Shown here: piece by piece, positions 26,490 to 39,179 of the stretch
How positions within the stretch are numbered: the first letter of the stretch is position 1
Layout: each line of letters opens with the position of its first letter
Assembly: GCA_023846275.1 (NCBI GenBank)
Contig: JAIUJO010000190.1
Location: 758,298-822,297, forward strand
Source of the DNA: Vanilla planifolia
Taxonomy: Eukaryota; Streptophyta; Magnoliopsida; Asparagales; Orchidaceae
Length of the DNA: 64,000 nucleotides
Direction of reading: 5' to 3'
The notes under the pieces: generated by a model
What the model was told of the DNA's origin: nothing
Databases searched by the model: none
Seen by the model: the letters and a program-made list of their open reading frames with translations, nothing else
Program-made: the position numbers and the translations under genes

Positions 26490-27606
26490 TGGGCATAAAG
26501 TACTTTTTACACTTTATTATTAAATATTGTATGTAGTTAACCTAAAATATTTAATAAATATTATAAGTTTAATTATTAAGCTTTTCCTTTTATATAATTT
26601 TTTTTTCACTTTTTCTATTCATTTCAAAGTATCTTAAACTATCTCACTTTTTTCTTTCACTTATTATCACTTTTGTTTGCCTCTTCATCCTTTATTCATA
26701 TTTATCTTGGTCTCTCAGACTATCCATTTCTTTTTTTTTATTTCTCTCTCAATTTATCATTTATTCTCTCTATCTATTCTATATTTTATCTTTTATTTTC
26801 CGCTTTATTAAATCATCTCTCTTCTCTCTATTATTAATTTCTTTTTAATTTTTATCTTATTAATCAATAACTTTTGCTTGTTTAGAAAAGAATTTTCTTC
26901 ATGTTTATCATCTCATTTTCTACTCATCTGTTAATAACATTTAAGAGATCTCTGTTGTGACTTAGTTTAATATGAAATATTTTTTATCATTATATATTTT
27001 ATTTTTTATTTTTATTACATAATTTAAATTTCTATTTATAAGAAAATAAATAATGGACTTAAAGTAGTTTTTATACTTTTTTATAAAATATTGTATATAA
27101 TTAACTTGAAATATTTAATAAATATTATAATTTTAATTATTAAGCTTTTGCTTTTATATAATTTTTTCTCTCTTTTTCTATTAATTTCAAAGTCTTTGAA
27201 ATTATCTCACTTTTTTCTCACTTATTATCACATTTGTTTGCCTCATCATCCTTTATTCATATTTTTCTTGGACTTTCACAGCTATCCATCTCTTCTTTTT
27301 TATTTCTCTCTCTCAATTTATAATTTATTCTCTCTATCTATTCTATATTTTATCTTTTATTTTCGCCTTTATTAAATCATCTCTCTTCTCTCTATTATTA
27401 ATTTCATTTTAATTTTTGTCTTATTAATCTATAACTTTCTCTTTATTAGAAAAGAATTTTCTTCATTTTATTATCTTATTTTTTACTCATTAGTTAATAA
27501 CATTTAAGAGATCTCTATTGTGACATAGTTATGTATAATATTTTTTAACATTATATATTTTATTATTTATGTTTATTAGATAATTTAAATTTGTATTTGT
27601 AAGAAT
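26490..27606 (+). repeat. Recent tandem duplication, two units of about 560 bp
   Basis: Units 26,490-27,045 and 27,048-27,606 match closely from end to end, including unusual words (TTTGTTTGCCTCTTCATCCT at 26,672-26,691 against TTTGTTTGCCTCATCATCCT at 27,233-27,252, and AAGAGATCTCT followed by TTGTGAC). By eye this is far closer than any other monomer pair here, so it is a young event. It covers one C/T tract and its 3' spacer. Confidence 0.85.
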
Positions 27607-27790
27607 GAGACAATAATTGAAGAAATTCTTAGGTATTATTATAAATGCTATCAAAAAAAGTATTTTATGTACCACATTTATTAAATGCATAAATTTTATT
27701 TTAAATTTATATGATTAACAATTTAGGATATTTTTGAAACTGTTTAACACATTCAAAAGAATAGTAACACAAGCTTTATTTTGGTAATTT

Positions 27791-27918
27791 GCATTGATGC
27801 GTGTCTACAAGAGCATTGTAGCACTCCATATCATTAGAACTCAAAAGTTGAGCATGCTTGGACTAGGGTAATGGTGGGATGAGTGACCTCTGGAGAAGTC
27901 TTACTATTGTTAATATTT
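27791..27918 (+). pseudogene. 5S rRNA-like segment, plus copy 11 (type X)
   Basis: GCATTGATGCGTGTCTACAA, AGAGCATTGTAGCACTCCAT, TCATTAGAACTCAAAAGTTG, AGCATGCTTGGACTAGGGTA and GTGGGATGAGTGACCTCTGG. The A-box and C-box are both well kept. The ACTATTGTTAAT end and the doubled C/T tract afterwards mark type X. Confidence 0.85.
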
Positions 27919-29495
27919 TTTCATAATACTACTTTTTCTAATGAATGATAATTAATTTTAATAATATTATAAATTTGAAAAAAAAAATTTATTATAAATT
28001 GTAGTTTATAATTAAATTTTAGTAATTAATTTTAAAAATAACTTTACAATAATATTATTAATTTAATGTAATAAAATATATGTCACGTCATATCATATAA
28101 TAGGACATTAACTTTAATTTATTTTTATATTAAAAAAATAACTTTTAGTATGTATAATAAACTAGAGATAATTTATTTTTATAATAATATATATATATTG
28201 TATGTTGAAGTTTTAGATATAGAACTATTATGTTAAAAAATATGTGATACTTAAATAATATTTTATTAATAGTTAAAATATTTTAAATTATTTGTAGTAT
28301 TCAAAAATAATAACAAATCTCAAATATATTTTATATTTCATTATTATTATTAAATATTATATATTTTTAACTTATTAAGTAATATAAATGTTATAAGTTC
28401 AAGTATTTAGATTTAACTTCTATTTAATTACTGCTCTCATATTTTTTCTATTCATTTTAGCCTCTCTCTCTCCATGGTCCTTATCAACTTTCCCATTTCC
28501 CTCACTTTTATTTATTATTTATTTTTTCTAACTTTTCTATGTTCTCTATTTTTTTCTTTTCCGCATTATTAAATTTTCTCTCATTTTTCTCCATAATTAT
28601 TTTTGTCTTTATTTTACTCTTATTAATCAACAATATTCTACATCTTATAGTATAGCTATCTTCATCTTCATTATCTTTTTTTGTTCATTAATTATCAATA
28701 TTTATTGAATATTAAAAAATTAAAAATTAATTTTTTATATAAGAACAGTTATATTTTATAAATATTATATGTATGAATATTTAAATTTTTATTTTATTTA
28801 ATTATTTTTCTCACTTTTTTCTTTTATCTCAATTTCTCCCAAATCCTCTCATTTTTCTCTCTCCTACTATCATTCTCTTTTTTCTCTTCACAATCTATCT
28901 CTTAATATTCTGCTTTATCTCTCTCCCTCTTCTTTATATTTTTTTAACTTCTTATTTCTCTCCCATCAACTTTTCTATTTTTTTTCTTTTTATCTCCTCT
29001 GTGTTCTCCTTTTTCTTGTCTAATTCATTAAATAATCAATCACCTATCTCTATTATTATTTTTCTCTTCATTTTACTCTTTTAATTCCATAACCTTTTCA
29101 CTTTTATAGAATAATTATTTCTATCTCCATTTTTTTATGTCAATCAATTAATAATATTTATGAATATCTCGTATTGTATAGTTTAATATATAACATTAAT
29201 GATAATAATGTATTATAGTTTTTTATATTTTATTATGTATTTTAATTTTTTATTTATAAGAATGATAATTTATTGAAAAAAAATCTTATTTATTACTATC
29301 ACTATTTTTTAAAAATAATAGCTTAAATGTTTTTTTATTAATTTTATATAAATTAAATAATGATATTGCAAAAAATTAACACATATATGATAAAATATTT
29401 TTTTTAAAAGAGCATGTACTTGATAATTTAGATTATTTTGGAAATTATTCATTGTTAACAACAACAATTAATGTTAGCTATGATTATTTGTCTTC

Positions 29496-29602
29496 TCCAT
29501 TCATTTGTCATCACGACAACATTATCGCACGATATCCCATTAGAACTCTAACCGAAGAATTCTTAAGAGTACTATTATGATTGGTGACCATTTTTTACTA
29601 AT
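29496..29602 (+). pseudogene. 5S rRNA-like segment, plus copy 12 (type Y, 3' truncated)
   Basis: TTTGTCATCACGACAACATT, ATATCCCATTAGAACTCTAA, CCGAAGAATTCTTAAGAGTA and ATGATTGGTGACC. It stops after the C-box: the 'aagtcctcatgttgcacat' end is missing. ATATCCCATTAGAAC is closer to the plant 5S loop sequence than most copies. Confidence 0.8.
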
Positions 29603-31085
29603 AAACGATAATTAATTTTAATAACTTGTTAGTATTAAAAATAAAATTATTAAAAGCTATAGTTTAAAATTACCATTTTAGTAGTTAATTGTAAATAAAA
29701 GGTTATATAACATTATTATAAATTTCCTATAATATTAAATTTGATTCATAATGTAACATAATAACTTTAATGTTTTCATAATATTGAGTAACATAACTTA
29801 TGTAAATTATAATAACTTAGAATTAAATTATCATTACAATAGTATATATATAGTTTATACAGAATACTTTAAACAAAAATATATTATTTCATAGAAAATA
29901 AGAAATTTGAAATTATTTTGTTAATGTTAAATATTATTTATATTTATTATATATATACAAAATAAATATAATATGTTTGAATAACTATATTATTTACTAT
30001 TCAATTAATTTTTTTGAAATATGAATAAAATAATATTAAAATTAATATTTGAATATTCTTTAAATATTAATAATATTATAAAATAAAAATAAACCACGAA
30101 CAATATTTATAATTTAAAATAAATAAAAAATTATATGATTAATTTTTATATGTATTAAATATTATACTTTAATTATTAAAATTTAACTTTTATTATATTT
30201 TTTTATCGATTTCTTCCTTTTATCTTCATGTCTGAACTATTTTGTCACATTCTTCTCTCTCCAATTATAATTTCCTTATTTATCTTCTTATTCTCCATAT
30301 TCATATATTTTTCTTGACCTCACTCTCTTTTATCATTGTTTACTTTCTCATTTCTATCTCTTTTTCACTTATCTATTTATTTTCTCTATTTTTTTATGTT
30401 CCTACCTTCTCCTCTTCATTGAATCATCTATCATCTCTCTATCATAATTTTCCTCTTTGTTATTCAATTAATTTTTATTACTAAATATGTAAAAAATAAT
30501 ATTAAATTCGTTCTAAAGGTGTTATTTTAATATTTGTAATATTAAAAAATAATAAGGATCCATAACTAGTTTATATATTTTATTATTATGAAACATTACG
30601 TATAATTGACTTGTATTATTTAATAAATTTTATAACTTTAATAATTATGTTTTACTTTTATTTAATTTTTTTTCTCACATTTTCTCTTTATTTGAATGTC
30701 TCAAATTCTCCCACCTTTTCTCACCAGTTATCATTCTCTTATTTGTCTCTTTATCTTTTATCTCATTACGTTTTTCTTGGCCTCTCTCTTTTTAATATCC
30801 CTACCTTCCTTTTCATCACTCTCGTTCACTTTTTTATCTTCCTCTTTTTTAAATCATCTCCCTTCTCTTCCTATAAGTATTTTCCTAACTATTTTTCTTT
30901 CTTTAATCTATAAATTTCTCTTTCTCAAAAAATAACTATCTCCATCTCTTTTATCTCCCTTTCAACTCATAAATTAATAATATTTACGAGATCTCTTTTG
31001 TGAGTTGTCTAATATATAATTTAGGAAATGATAATTATGGTTTAATACTTTCAAGGAAATAATCACACTTTTATTTTTGTCTTTT

Positions 31086-31182
31086 GCATGCACGTGCAGC
31101 CATGCTTGAATTATAGCACTCGATACTATTAGAACATGAAAGTTAAGATATGCTTGAGAAGTCTTGTTATTGCTCATATTTT
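31086..31182 (+). pseudogene. 5S rRNA-like segment, plus copy 13 (type X, internal deletion)
   Basis: GCATGCACGTGCAGCCATGC, ACTATTAGAACATGAAAGTT and AAGATATGCTTGAGAAGTCT. The sequence from the end of the A-box to the end of the C-box, about 30 bp, is deleted. The 3' end CTTGTTATTGCTCAT with seven T is type X-like. Confidence 0.75.
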
Positions 31183-31813
31183 TTTATAGAATTCGTTCTT
31201 CTAATGACCGGAAATTAATTTTCAATACATTATAATTTTAAAAAATACATATTATAAATGATAGTTATTTATTAAGTTTTAGTAATTAATTTTTAAAAAT
31301 AACTTTATAATATTATTGTTAATTTAATATAATAAAAATATGACACTTAATATGATATAATGAAGTATTAACTTTAATTTTATTTAACATTCAACAAAAC
31401 ATCTTTTATTAATTTTTTTAAATTAGAATTATTTTATGATCATAAGAGTATATATATTATATTTTTTTGACTTTTTAAATATAAAAAAATATATATTTTT
31501 GAATATTGAAAATAAAAAAATTTATTAATAATATTTAATTGTTTATATTAATTATATATCTTAATTTTTTTAATAAGAATTATAACTAAATAAATTATTT
31601 TTTATTGATGTTAACATAATCAAAAATATTAGTTTACGTAATTTTTTATTTATTTCATATAAATAAAATATTGATATCATCATATAATATAACTTATATA
31701 TAGAGCATAGATTTTAATTAAAAGTGCATGTGCTTGATAATAAAGGAAATTTTAGAATTGATTCATTACTTTCAAAAAAATAATTACTCAACTTTTATTT
31801 TTTTTTCTTTTGA

Positions 31814-31936
31814 TGCATGTTTGACCACATTAGCATTATAACACATCATATCACTAGAACTCCAAAGTGAAAGCAAGCTTGAAAAAGTAATGTAATGGGA
31901 TGGGTGACATCTTGTGAACTTCTCTTTTTGCACATT
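31814..31936 (+). pseudogene. 5S rRNA-like segment, plus copy 14 (type W)
   Basis: GCATGTTTGACCACATTAGC, ATATCACTAGAACTCCAAAG and GTAATGGGATGGGTGACATC, then TCTCTTTTTGCACAT. The C-box core GGGATGGGTGAC is intact. CATATCACTAG and GCTTGAAAAA are shared with the copy at 39,514, so both are type W. Confidence 0.85.
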
Positions 31937-32959
31937 TTTCATGATATTCCTTCTTCTAATTATTGATAATTAATTTTTACCACATTGTAATTTAAAATAA
32001 ATTTTTTTTATAAATGATACTTTATGATTATGATCTTAGTAATTAAGATTTAAAAATTACTTTAAAATATTACTTTTAATTTAATATAATAATAAATATG
32101 ACACATCATGTGAGAAAATAAAATATAAATTTAATTTCTTTTATTATTAAGTAAAATTACTCGTGTTAATTACAATAAATTATCATAAATTTTTGTTTAT
32201 AATTTTTTATAATTAGCATTTCATAATTTATAAGTATTATAAGTTTAATTATTTTTATTTAACTTTTGCATAAATATTTTTCTCACTTTTTCTCTTTATC
32301 TCTATGTCTCTAATATTCTCTTATTTTCTTCTCTCTCCTATTATCATTCCCATATTTATCTCTTTATTCTCTAGCTCCATATATTTTTATGTGTCTCTCT
32401 CTTTATCCTTCTCTACTTATTTGTTTCTTTTTTATCACTTTTTTATTTATTATTTCTATCACTTTTGTGTTCTTTTTTCTTTTACTTTTTATTAAGTAGA
32501 CTCTCACGTCTCTTTATTATTATCTTATTCTCTAAGTTGCTCTTATGAATCCATGGCTCTCTTTTATAAGATAGTAGTTTTCATGTTCATTATCTCACTT
32601 TTAGCACATCAATCACCAAAATTTAAAAGATGACTTTTACTATATAGCCTAATGTGTAATATTTACGATAAAAATAGAAGTTATTATTTATATTTATTAA
32701 GTAATTTAATTTCTTATTTATAAGAACAACAATGTAACGAAAGAAAATTTTATGTATTAATGTCTACATTATCAAAAATAATTCTTTATTTAATTTTTTA
32801 TTTTTTTAATATAAATAAAATGTAGATATTATATTATAATATGATATGTAATAAGAATATAAAACTTTTCTAAGTGCATTACTTACTAATTTAGAAACAT
32901 TTTTAAATAACTCATTTTTTTGAAACAATAATCACATAATTACAATTTGTTTTCTTTTA

Positions 32960-33086
32960 CATGAATTTGTGACCACACAAGTATTATAGTATTGATTCTT
33001 ATTAAATCTCCATTGTTAAGCATGCTTGGGCTAGACAACTAATCGCATGGGTCACCTCTTAAGAAGTCCTCAAGTTGAACATATTT
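32960..33086 (+). pseudogene. 5S rRNA-like segment, plus copy 15 (type P)
   Basis: ATTTGTGACCACACAAGTAT, TTATTAAATCTCCATTGTTA, AGCATGCTTGGGCTAGACAA and GCATGGGTCACCTCTTAAGA, then AGTCCTCAAGTTGAACATAT and a T-run. TTAAATCTCC and GGGTCACC are type P marks. Family B starts about 40 bp downstream. Confidence 0.85.
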
Positions 33087-33124
33087 TTTATAGCTCTCTT
33101 TTTTATCATGAAACATAATTAATT

Positions 33125-34640
33125 TTAATAAGATGTTTGAACTGATGCTCAATAAGATGAAGGAAAATTGCTATGAATAAAACTTTGATTTCTTACATAA
33201 TATTTCAGTATGATATCTATAGTAATTTTTAATAAAGTTTAAAATATATATATATGAATGAGATTATATATTAATTTAGGTTTATTTTAAAAATATATTA
33301 AGTTTTAAAAAAGTGATGTAACTGAAAAATCAACAAAAAAAAAATACATAATTAATGTTTATGTTGTTCGGCTTATAAAACAAGTCTACGTCAACTCCAA
33401 GAAAAAAAAAGACAAACACAAAGCAAGGTACGCCTTTCATTACAAAGACTACTATGGTGGTATGATTAAATAAGTGAGATACGATACAACAGCATTACAA
33501 TGAAATAAAATAGAAAAAATCATTCACCGAATCAAAATCACCATTTCTACAACAAAAATACCATGCTTGATGAACTCATTAACGGGTGCAAGTATCTTAA
33601 TTAAATTAATTGATGATAAAGAAATTAATAACTCAACTAATTTGAAAAAGAAAAAATATTTAGAACTTTGACTAGTTAATGATGCAACAAGATTTGAAAA
33701 AAATTATGGGAAGCAGCTACTAACGACTTCAATATTTTTTCTTTGGATTGTATGGAAAAGTTTTCTTATTTTCATACAAAATAGTTTTATTTATATGCTT
33801 TTTGTAATGGCCAAAAGTACATACCAAACACTCGATTATGTAGTTATAAGTTTCCATAATCTTCATATATTTTAATTAGAAAAATAGAAAAATAAAAAGC
33901 TCTCGAAATGCTTCTAGACCTTTTGAACATGAAAATTTAAAGATCTAATGAAAGCCATCTAATCTACAGCTTAATAAATATTAAATTAATTAGGTCTATT
34001 AGATGATAATCATGATTTGGTGGAAGGATTTAATTATCTAGTTGAAGAAATATAGACCATGCAATCATGACATAACAGAATCTGAAGGGCAAAACAATTA
34101 TCAGTTTAAAAGTCAAAAATATGGCGATGAATGCTCGATAGTGAAAATGTATTTTTGAATGATGGAAATTGTTCTTGCCATATACGAATTTACTATGAAG
34201 AGTGGTTTGCATGTTTTGTGCCATATTGCTCGCTGACATTATAGATTTCACCTTATAAGTATTTTGTAAACATCGATTATGTCCAGCGAAATGGGATTTC
34301 TGTACTTTGCAGGATTCTAGTCCAATCACTTGTGCTGTCAGTGCATGGGCTGCATTTAATTTGTTACGAATTTAAAGAGTTGATTTCAATTGCTCGATTG
34401 AGACACTAAATATTTGAAATTTATTCAGTGGTAATCCCTTTAAGGTCTACTTACAATTGACCCATTTTTCTTAACAATGGTGACAAGTTTATTTTCAGGC
34501 TACATTTATTTTTTATTGATTTATTGAGTCAATTTTTGTTGCTTAACAAAAAAAAGGAAAAGTTGGGAATTCATTGGGTGCTTCGTTTAGATCTTGTTAC
34601 TGTTGTAGTTCACAAAGGTGACCTATTTATTTTAGTTGGT
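33125..34640 (+). repeat. Family B copy B1 (long-monomer segment)
   Basis: About 1.5 kb of distinctive, less A+T-rich sequence. It begins just after a type P 5S-like segment and ends in a C/T tract, taking the place of the usual A+T spacer. It aligns with B2 along its length (TACGTCAACTCCAAG near 33,388 against TATGTCCACTCCAAG near 41,236; TGGACCATGCAATCRTGRCAT-like block near 34,050 against 41,994). No terminal inverted repeat or target duplication is seen. The 99-codon minus-strand frame at 34,030-34,329 is broken in B2, so no gene is called. Confidence 0.75.
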
Positions 34641-34865
34641 TAAGTTTTATTAAATTATTTTTCTAATATATTTATCTTTATCTTAATATATAATCCAATC
34701 TATTATTTCTTTTCTCTATCTCACAATCACTACTTTATTTGTGTTTTCATTCTCTTTCCTCATATATTAGATGGTTAAGTTTTCTTAAATTTATTTTTCA
34801 CATGTTTCTTTTTATCTTAATATCTAAAACATTTTATAACTTTTTGCTCTCTGATTATCACTCTC
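34638..34865 (+). repeat. Tandem duplication at the B-C/T junction (B1)
   Basis: GGTTAAGTTTTATTAAAT at 34,638-34,655 recurs as GGTTAAGTTTTCTTAAAT at 34,773-34,790, each followed by TTTATCTTAATAT and the start of a C/T tract. The same doubling is seen after B2 (42,583 and 42,701). It therefore arose before the two long monomers separated. Confidence 0.75.
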
Positions 34866-35480
34866 ATATTTGTTTCTTTATTCTTAAGCTATTAGCATTT
34901 TTCTTGGCCTATTTCATTCTTCTTTCATTCTCTAATTTCTTATTTCTCTTTATTTTCTTATTCAATTAGTCTCTCTATTTTGTTTATGTTCTTTTTTTTC
35001 CTCTTTAGTAAATCACATCTCATCTCTCTCTATTATTATATTCCTCTTTATTTTGCTCTTATCAATCAATTACTTTCTCTCTTTCACAGAATAAACATCT
35101 CTGGCTCTATTATCTTCTTCTCAGCCTAACATTTGACAATATTTAAGAGATCTCTCGTGTTTTAAAATCTAATATGTAATATTTATGATAAATACATTTT
35201 TTATTTTTAAATTTTATTATATTATTTACTTTCTAAATTATAAGAAACATAAAGTAATGGAAGAAAATTTCATCAATACATTTATTCCCTTAAAAATAGT
35301 AGTTTTTACAATTTCTTTTAAATATTTTATAAAAGTGAACATATTATATTGTATTATATTATGACATATAGAATAAGCATAACTTTTATTTAAAATGTAT
35401 AAGCTTGATAATTTAGAAAATTTTAGAAATGGTTCATTACCATTAGAAAATAATCAAACAATTATGATGTTTAGTCTTTT

Positions 35481-35607
35481 GTAAGCATATTTGACCACAA
35501 CAACATTTTAGCATTTTAGCTCACAAAAACACAAAAGTTGAGAATGTTTAGAAAAGGGTAGTGTTGGGATTAGTGACTTTTTTAAATGTGCTGAAGTTGC
35601 ATATATG
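35481..35607 (+). pseudogene. 5S rRNA-like segment, plus copy 16 (type Q)
   Basis: GTAAGCATATTTGACCACAA, ACACAAAAGTTGAGAATGTT, AGGGTAGTGTTGGGATTAGT and GCTGAAGTTGCATAT. It keeps the A-box in weak form, the GGTAGTGTTGGGAT core and the 3' end. Confidence 0.8.
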
Positions 35608-36810
35608 TTAACATAACATTCATTTTCTAATTAACGATAATTAATTTTTATAATATTATAATGTAAAAAAAATAATTATAAATGATAAATTGTTATTATT
35701 ATTATAATATTAAATTTTAAAAAAAAGGTTTATAAGATTATTATCAATTTTACATAATTATATATTGAACAATTGATAGAACAAAATAAAATTAATAACT
35801 ATAATTTATCTAAATAGTTATGAAAATAAGGTATATCAATTATAATAATTGTACAATTATTTTATGTTCATACTAGCACATATATGTTCAGTATTGAATT
35901 TTTTAATTATAAAAATAAAGTATTATGGAATGTAAAAGTTAAAAAATAATAATAAATTAATATTCAAAAAAAGCTTGAAATATTAGTAAAATTCTAAAAA
36001 AATAATAAATCATAAATATTTTTTATAATTTTTATTATTAAATATTACATAACATAAACATATTATTTTTTATAATATTATAAGTTTGTTTATTAAGATT
36101 TAACTTTTATTTAATTTTTTCTATTAATTTTTTCTCTTAAAGAAAATGTCTCTTATATTCTAACTTCTTTCTCTCTCCTATTACTATTCTCTTTTTTTCT
36201 CTTCATTCTCTTTCTTATATCTTTTTTCCTTGCTTCTATCAAACCTCGACCCTTTTTTAATTTCTCATTTCACTCTCTTTTACTTTTTTTATGTTTTCTC
36301 ACTATCTCCTTTATGTTGCTTTTTCATGTCTCTCATTAAATAATCTCTCATCAATCTCTACTACTATTTTTCTCTACATTAAACATTTAACAATCGGTAA
36401 ATTTATCTTGATTTTATAGAGTAGTTATTTCTATCGCTATTTTGCTTTTTTTGCCCATTAATTAAAAATATTTATGAAATTTATCACATTGTATAGTTTA
36501 ATATATAATTTTAATCATTGTTATATCTTTTTATTAATTATAATTTTACTTAATTTAATTTTTTATTTGTAAAAATGATAATGTATTTAAAGAAATCTTA
36601 TGTTTTAATGGGAACTTTTTCAAAAATATAGTTTACGTCATTTTTTTATTATATTTACATAAATATTATATTGATATTGTAATATATTAAGAAATATATG
36701 ATATGCATAATTTTTTTTAAAAAGTGCATATACCTCGTAATTTAGAATATTTTGAAATCATTCATTATCATCTAGACAACCATTGCACAACTATGATAAT
36801 TTATATTTTG

Positions 36811-36934
36811 CATGCATGTAGGACCACACAAATATTATAGCATTAGATCTCATTAGAACTCCAAAACTAGACATTCTTAGGCAAGAGTACTATTTCGATG
36901 GCTGGCCTGTTGAGAAGTCCTTGAGCTACATATA
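36811..36934 (+). pseudogene. 5S rRNA-like segment, plus copy 17 (type Y)
   Basis: GCATGCATGTAGGACCACAC, AAATATTATAGCATTAGATC, TCATTAGAACTCCAAAACTA and CATTCTTAGGCAAGAGTACT, then GAGAAGTCCTTGAGCTACAT. The GGATGGGTGACC C-box has decayed to TCGATGGCTGGCC. Confidence 0.85.
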
Positions 36935-38067
36935 TTCTTTCACAACATGTTTTTTTCACGAGTGATACTTAATTTTAATAAAATGTTAATTTTAAAAATT
37001 TAAAGTAATAAAAAGGAAAATTTGTAAATTTCGATTCAATAATTAATATTTCATAACAATATTACAACATTATTACCAATTTCATATGATAAGTAATATG
37101 ACACTTCATATGATATAATAAAAGAATAAATTTTATTTTTTTAAAATTAAAAGAAATAACTTATGTTAATAATAATAAATTAGAAATAATTTAAGTTTAC
37201 AATAGTACATATGTTTTATGTATAAATGTTTTAAATAAAATAACATTTTGTTATAAAAAAAAAGAAACCAAAAATGTTTTCATTAATGTTAAATATTACA
37301 AATTTTTTGTATCTATATTATGTCAAATAAAGATAATATATTATAATGATAAATTATTATTATTTAATTAAGTTATTTATTAATTATAAAATAATATTAA
37401 ATGAATAGTCAAATTATTCATTAATTTTTTCAAATATTATAATGTAATAATAAACTTAAAAGTAGTTTTAATATTTTAAAATAATTAAATATTATATATG
37501 AAATATTTTTAATGTAAAATAAATATTATATGTTTTAATTATGAAAATTTAACTTTTATTAAAATGTTTTTCTCTATTTTCTCTTTATATTAATGCCTAA
37601 CATATTCTCTCACTTACTTCTCTCTCTTATTATCTTTATGTCATTAATCTCTTAGTTTTCTATTTTCTTATATGTTCTTATCAACTCTATCCTTTTTTCT
37701 TCAACTTTCTCATTTCTCTCTCTTTCACTTTTTATTTATTCTCCCAGTATCTTATGTGTTTTCTTTTTCCATTTTAAGAAAATTAATTAGCAAATTTTAA
37801 GAAATTCTTTATATATCATTATTTAATGTATAAGAGTTATGAAAAATAAATATTCTATTATTTTATTTTTTATGTAATTAGATTTTTTATTTATAAGAAT
37901 GATAATTTAATGAAAAGAAATAATACATATTAATATTTACATAATTAAAAATAATACTTTATGTAATTTTTAATGCATTTTATATAAATAAATTATTATT
38001 ATTATAATATATTATGATTTATTACTTTTAAGCTAATAATCATAGAACTTTGATTATTTCTTTTTTT

Positions 38068-38180
38068 TATTCATATATGACCCACTAGCATTATAATAAT
38101 AAAGATCACTAGTACAATAATTTCTTGCTTTTTTGGTATAGCTTTGGGGTGGGTGACCACTTGAAGGTGTTTTTGGACAT
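38068..38180 (+). pseudogene. 5S rRNA-like segment, plus copy 18 (type Z)
   Basis: TATGACCCACTAGCATTATA, AAGATCACTAGTACAATAAT and TTTGGGGTGGGTGACCACTT, then GTTTTTGGACAT. It has the type Z GTAC mark and leader deletion. The C-box GGGTGGGTGACC is nearly intact. Confidence 0.8.
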
Positions 38181-39176
38181 ATTTGATCATAGAATTACTT
38201 TTTATAAATGATAACTAATTTTAATAACATGTTAATTTGAAAAAAAAATATTATTTATAGTTTATAAATATAATTTTAGCAATTTATCATTATTAAGATG
38301 CTTATACGATTTTTGTTAATTTCATAAAATAATAAATATCACATAACATGTAATACAATAAAATAATAACTTCTATGTAATTATATATTAAAAAAATACT
38401 TATAAAAAATATAATAAATTAGAATTAATGTATGTCTACAATAATATATATGTAAATGTTGTATGTAAAATGTTTTAAATATAGCAACATTAAATTATAA
38501 AATAATTGAAATCTAAAATTTAATCATTAGCATTAAATACTATTTATTTTTAAAATCTACATTACTTCATATAAAGACAATATACTAGCATAACTATAAT
38601 ATTTATTATTTAATTAAGTTTTTAAATTTTGATTATGAAAGAAAATTTAAATTAATAATAAAAATATTCATTAAATTTTTTTCATATACAAAAATATTAA
38701 CAAAAAAGTAGTTTTTATGTTTTTATTATTAAATATTATATATGATTACCTTATAAAATTTAAGAAATATTATAATTTTAAATACTCATTTTCTCTCTTT
38801 ATCTCACTATCTCTAAAATTCTAACATTTTATTTTATCTCCAATTATCATTTTATTATTTGTCTCTTCAATCATTATCTCTTAATATTCTTCTTAGCCTT
38901 TATCTCTATTATAAATGTTTATTTTCACATTCCCTCTTTTTTGCTTTATTATTTATTCGCTCTATCTATTCTATGTTCTCTATTTACTTTTCTTCTTTGT
39001 TAATTTATCTCATCTCTTATTGTTATAATTTTCTTATCTATTTTCTCTTAATCATTCGCTACTTTCACTCTTTTACAAATAGTAATCTCCATATTCATTA
39101 TCTCCTTTCTAGCATATCGACTAATAATATTTAAGAGATTTATTGTGGGACATTTTCTAATATATAATATTTTTGC

Positions 39177-39179
<3 letters not shown>

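Larger units (their letters stand above)
19191..31080 (+). repeat. Spacers and C/T tracts of the X-Y-Z block
   Basis: C/T tracts at 19,635-19,850 with 19,920-20,320 (doubled), 21,380-21,720, 22,735-23,070, 24,050-24,355 with 24,470-24,535 (doubled, second one cut short), 25,325-25,655, 26,590-26,930 with 27,150-27,490 (recent duplication), 28,425-28,690 with 28,795-29,150 (doubled), 30,200-30,470 and 30,655-30,970. The rest is A+T-rich spacer in which I see no gene or RNA signal. Confidence 0.75.

Noticed and set aside
19065-27918. An exact 4.365-kb higher-order period from the near-equal X-X distances (4,365 and 4,361 bp)
   Set aside because: The second interval includes the 560-bp recent duplication, so the near equality is partly chance. 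Only the order of types is claimed.
34030-34329. 99-codon minus-strand frame in family B, with a related frame at 44,333-44,644
   Set aside because: The two peptides resemble each other because the DNA is homologous. The B2 copy is not open in that frame and no domain is visible.
33125-34640. Family B as a complete transposon
   Set aside because: The two long copies share flanking monomer junctions and no terminal inverted repeats or target duplications are visible, so these copies did not insert independently.
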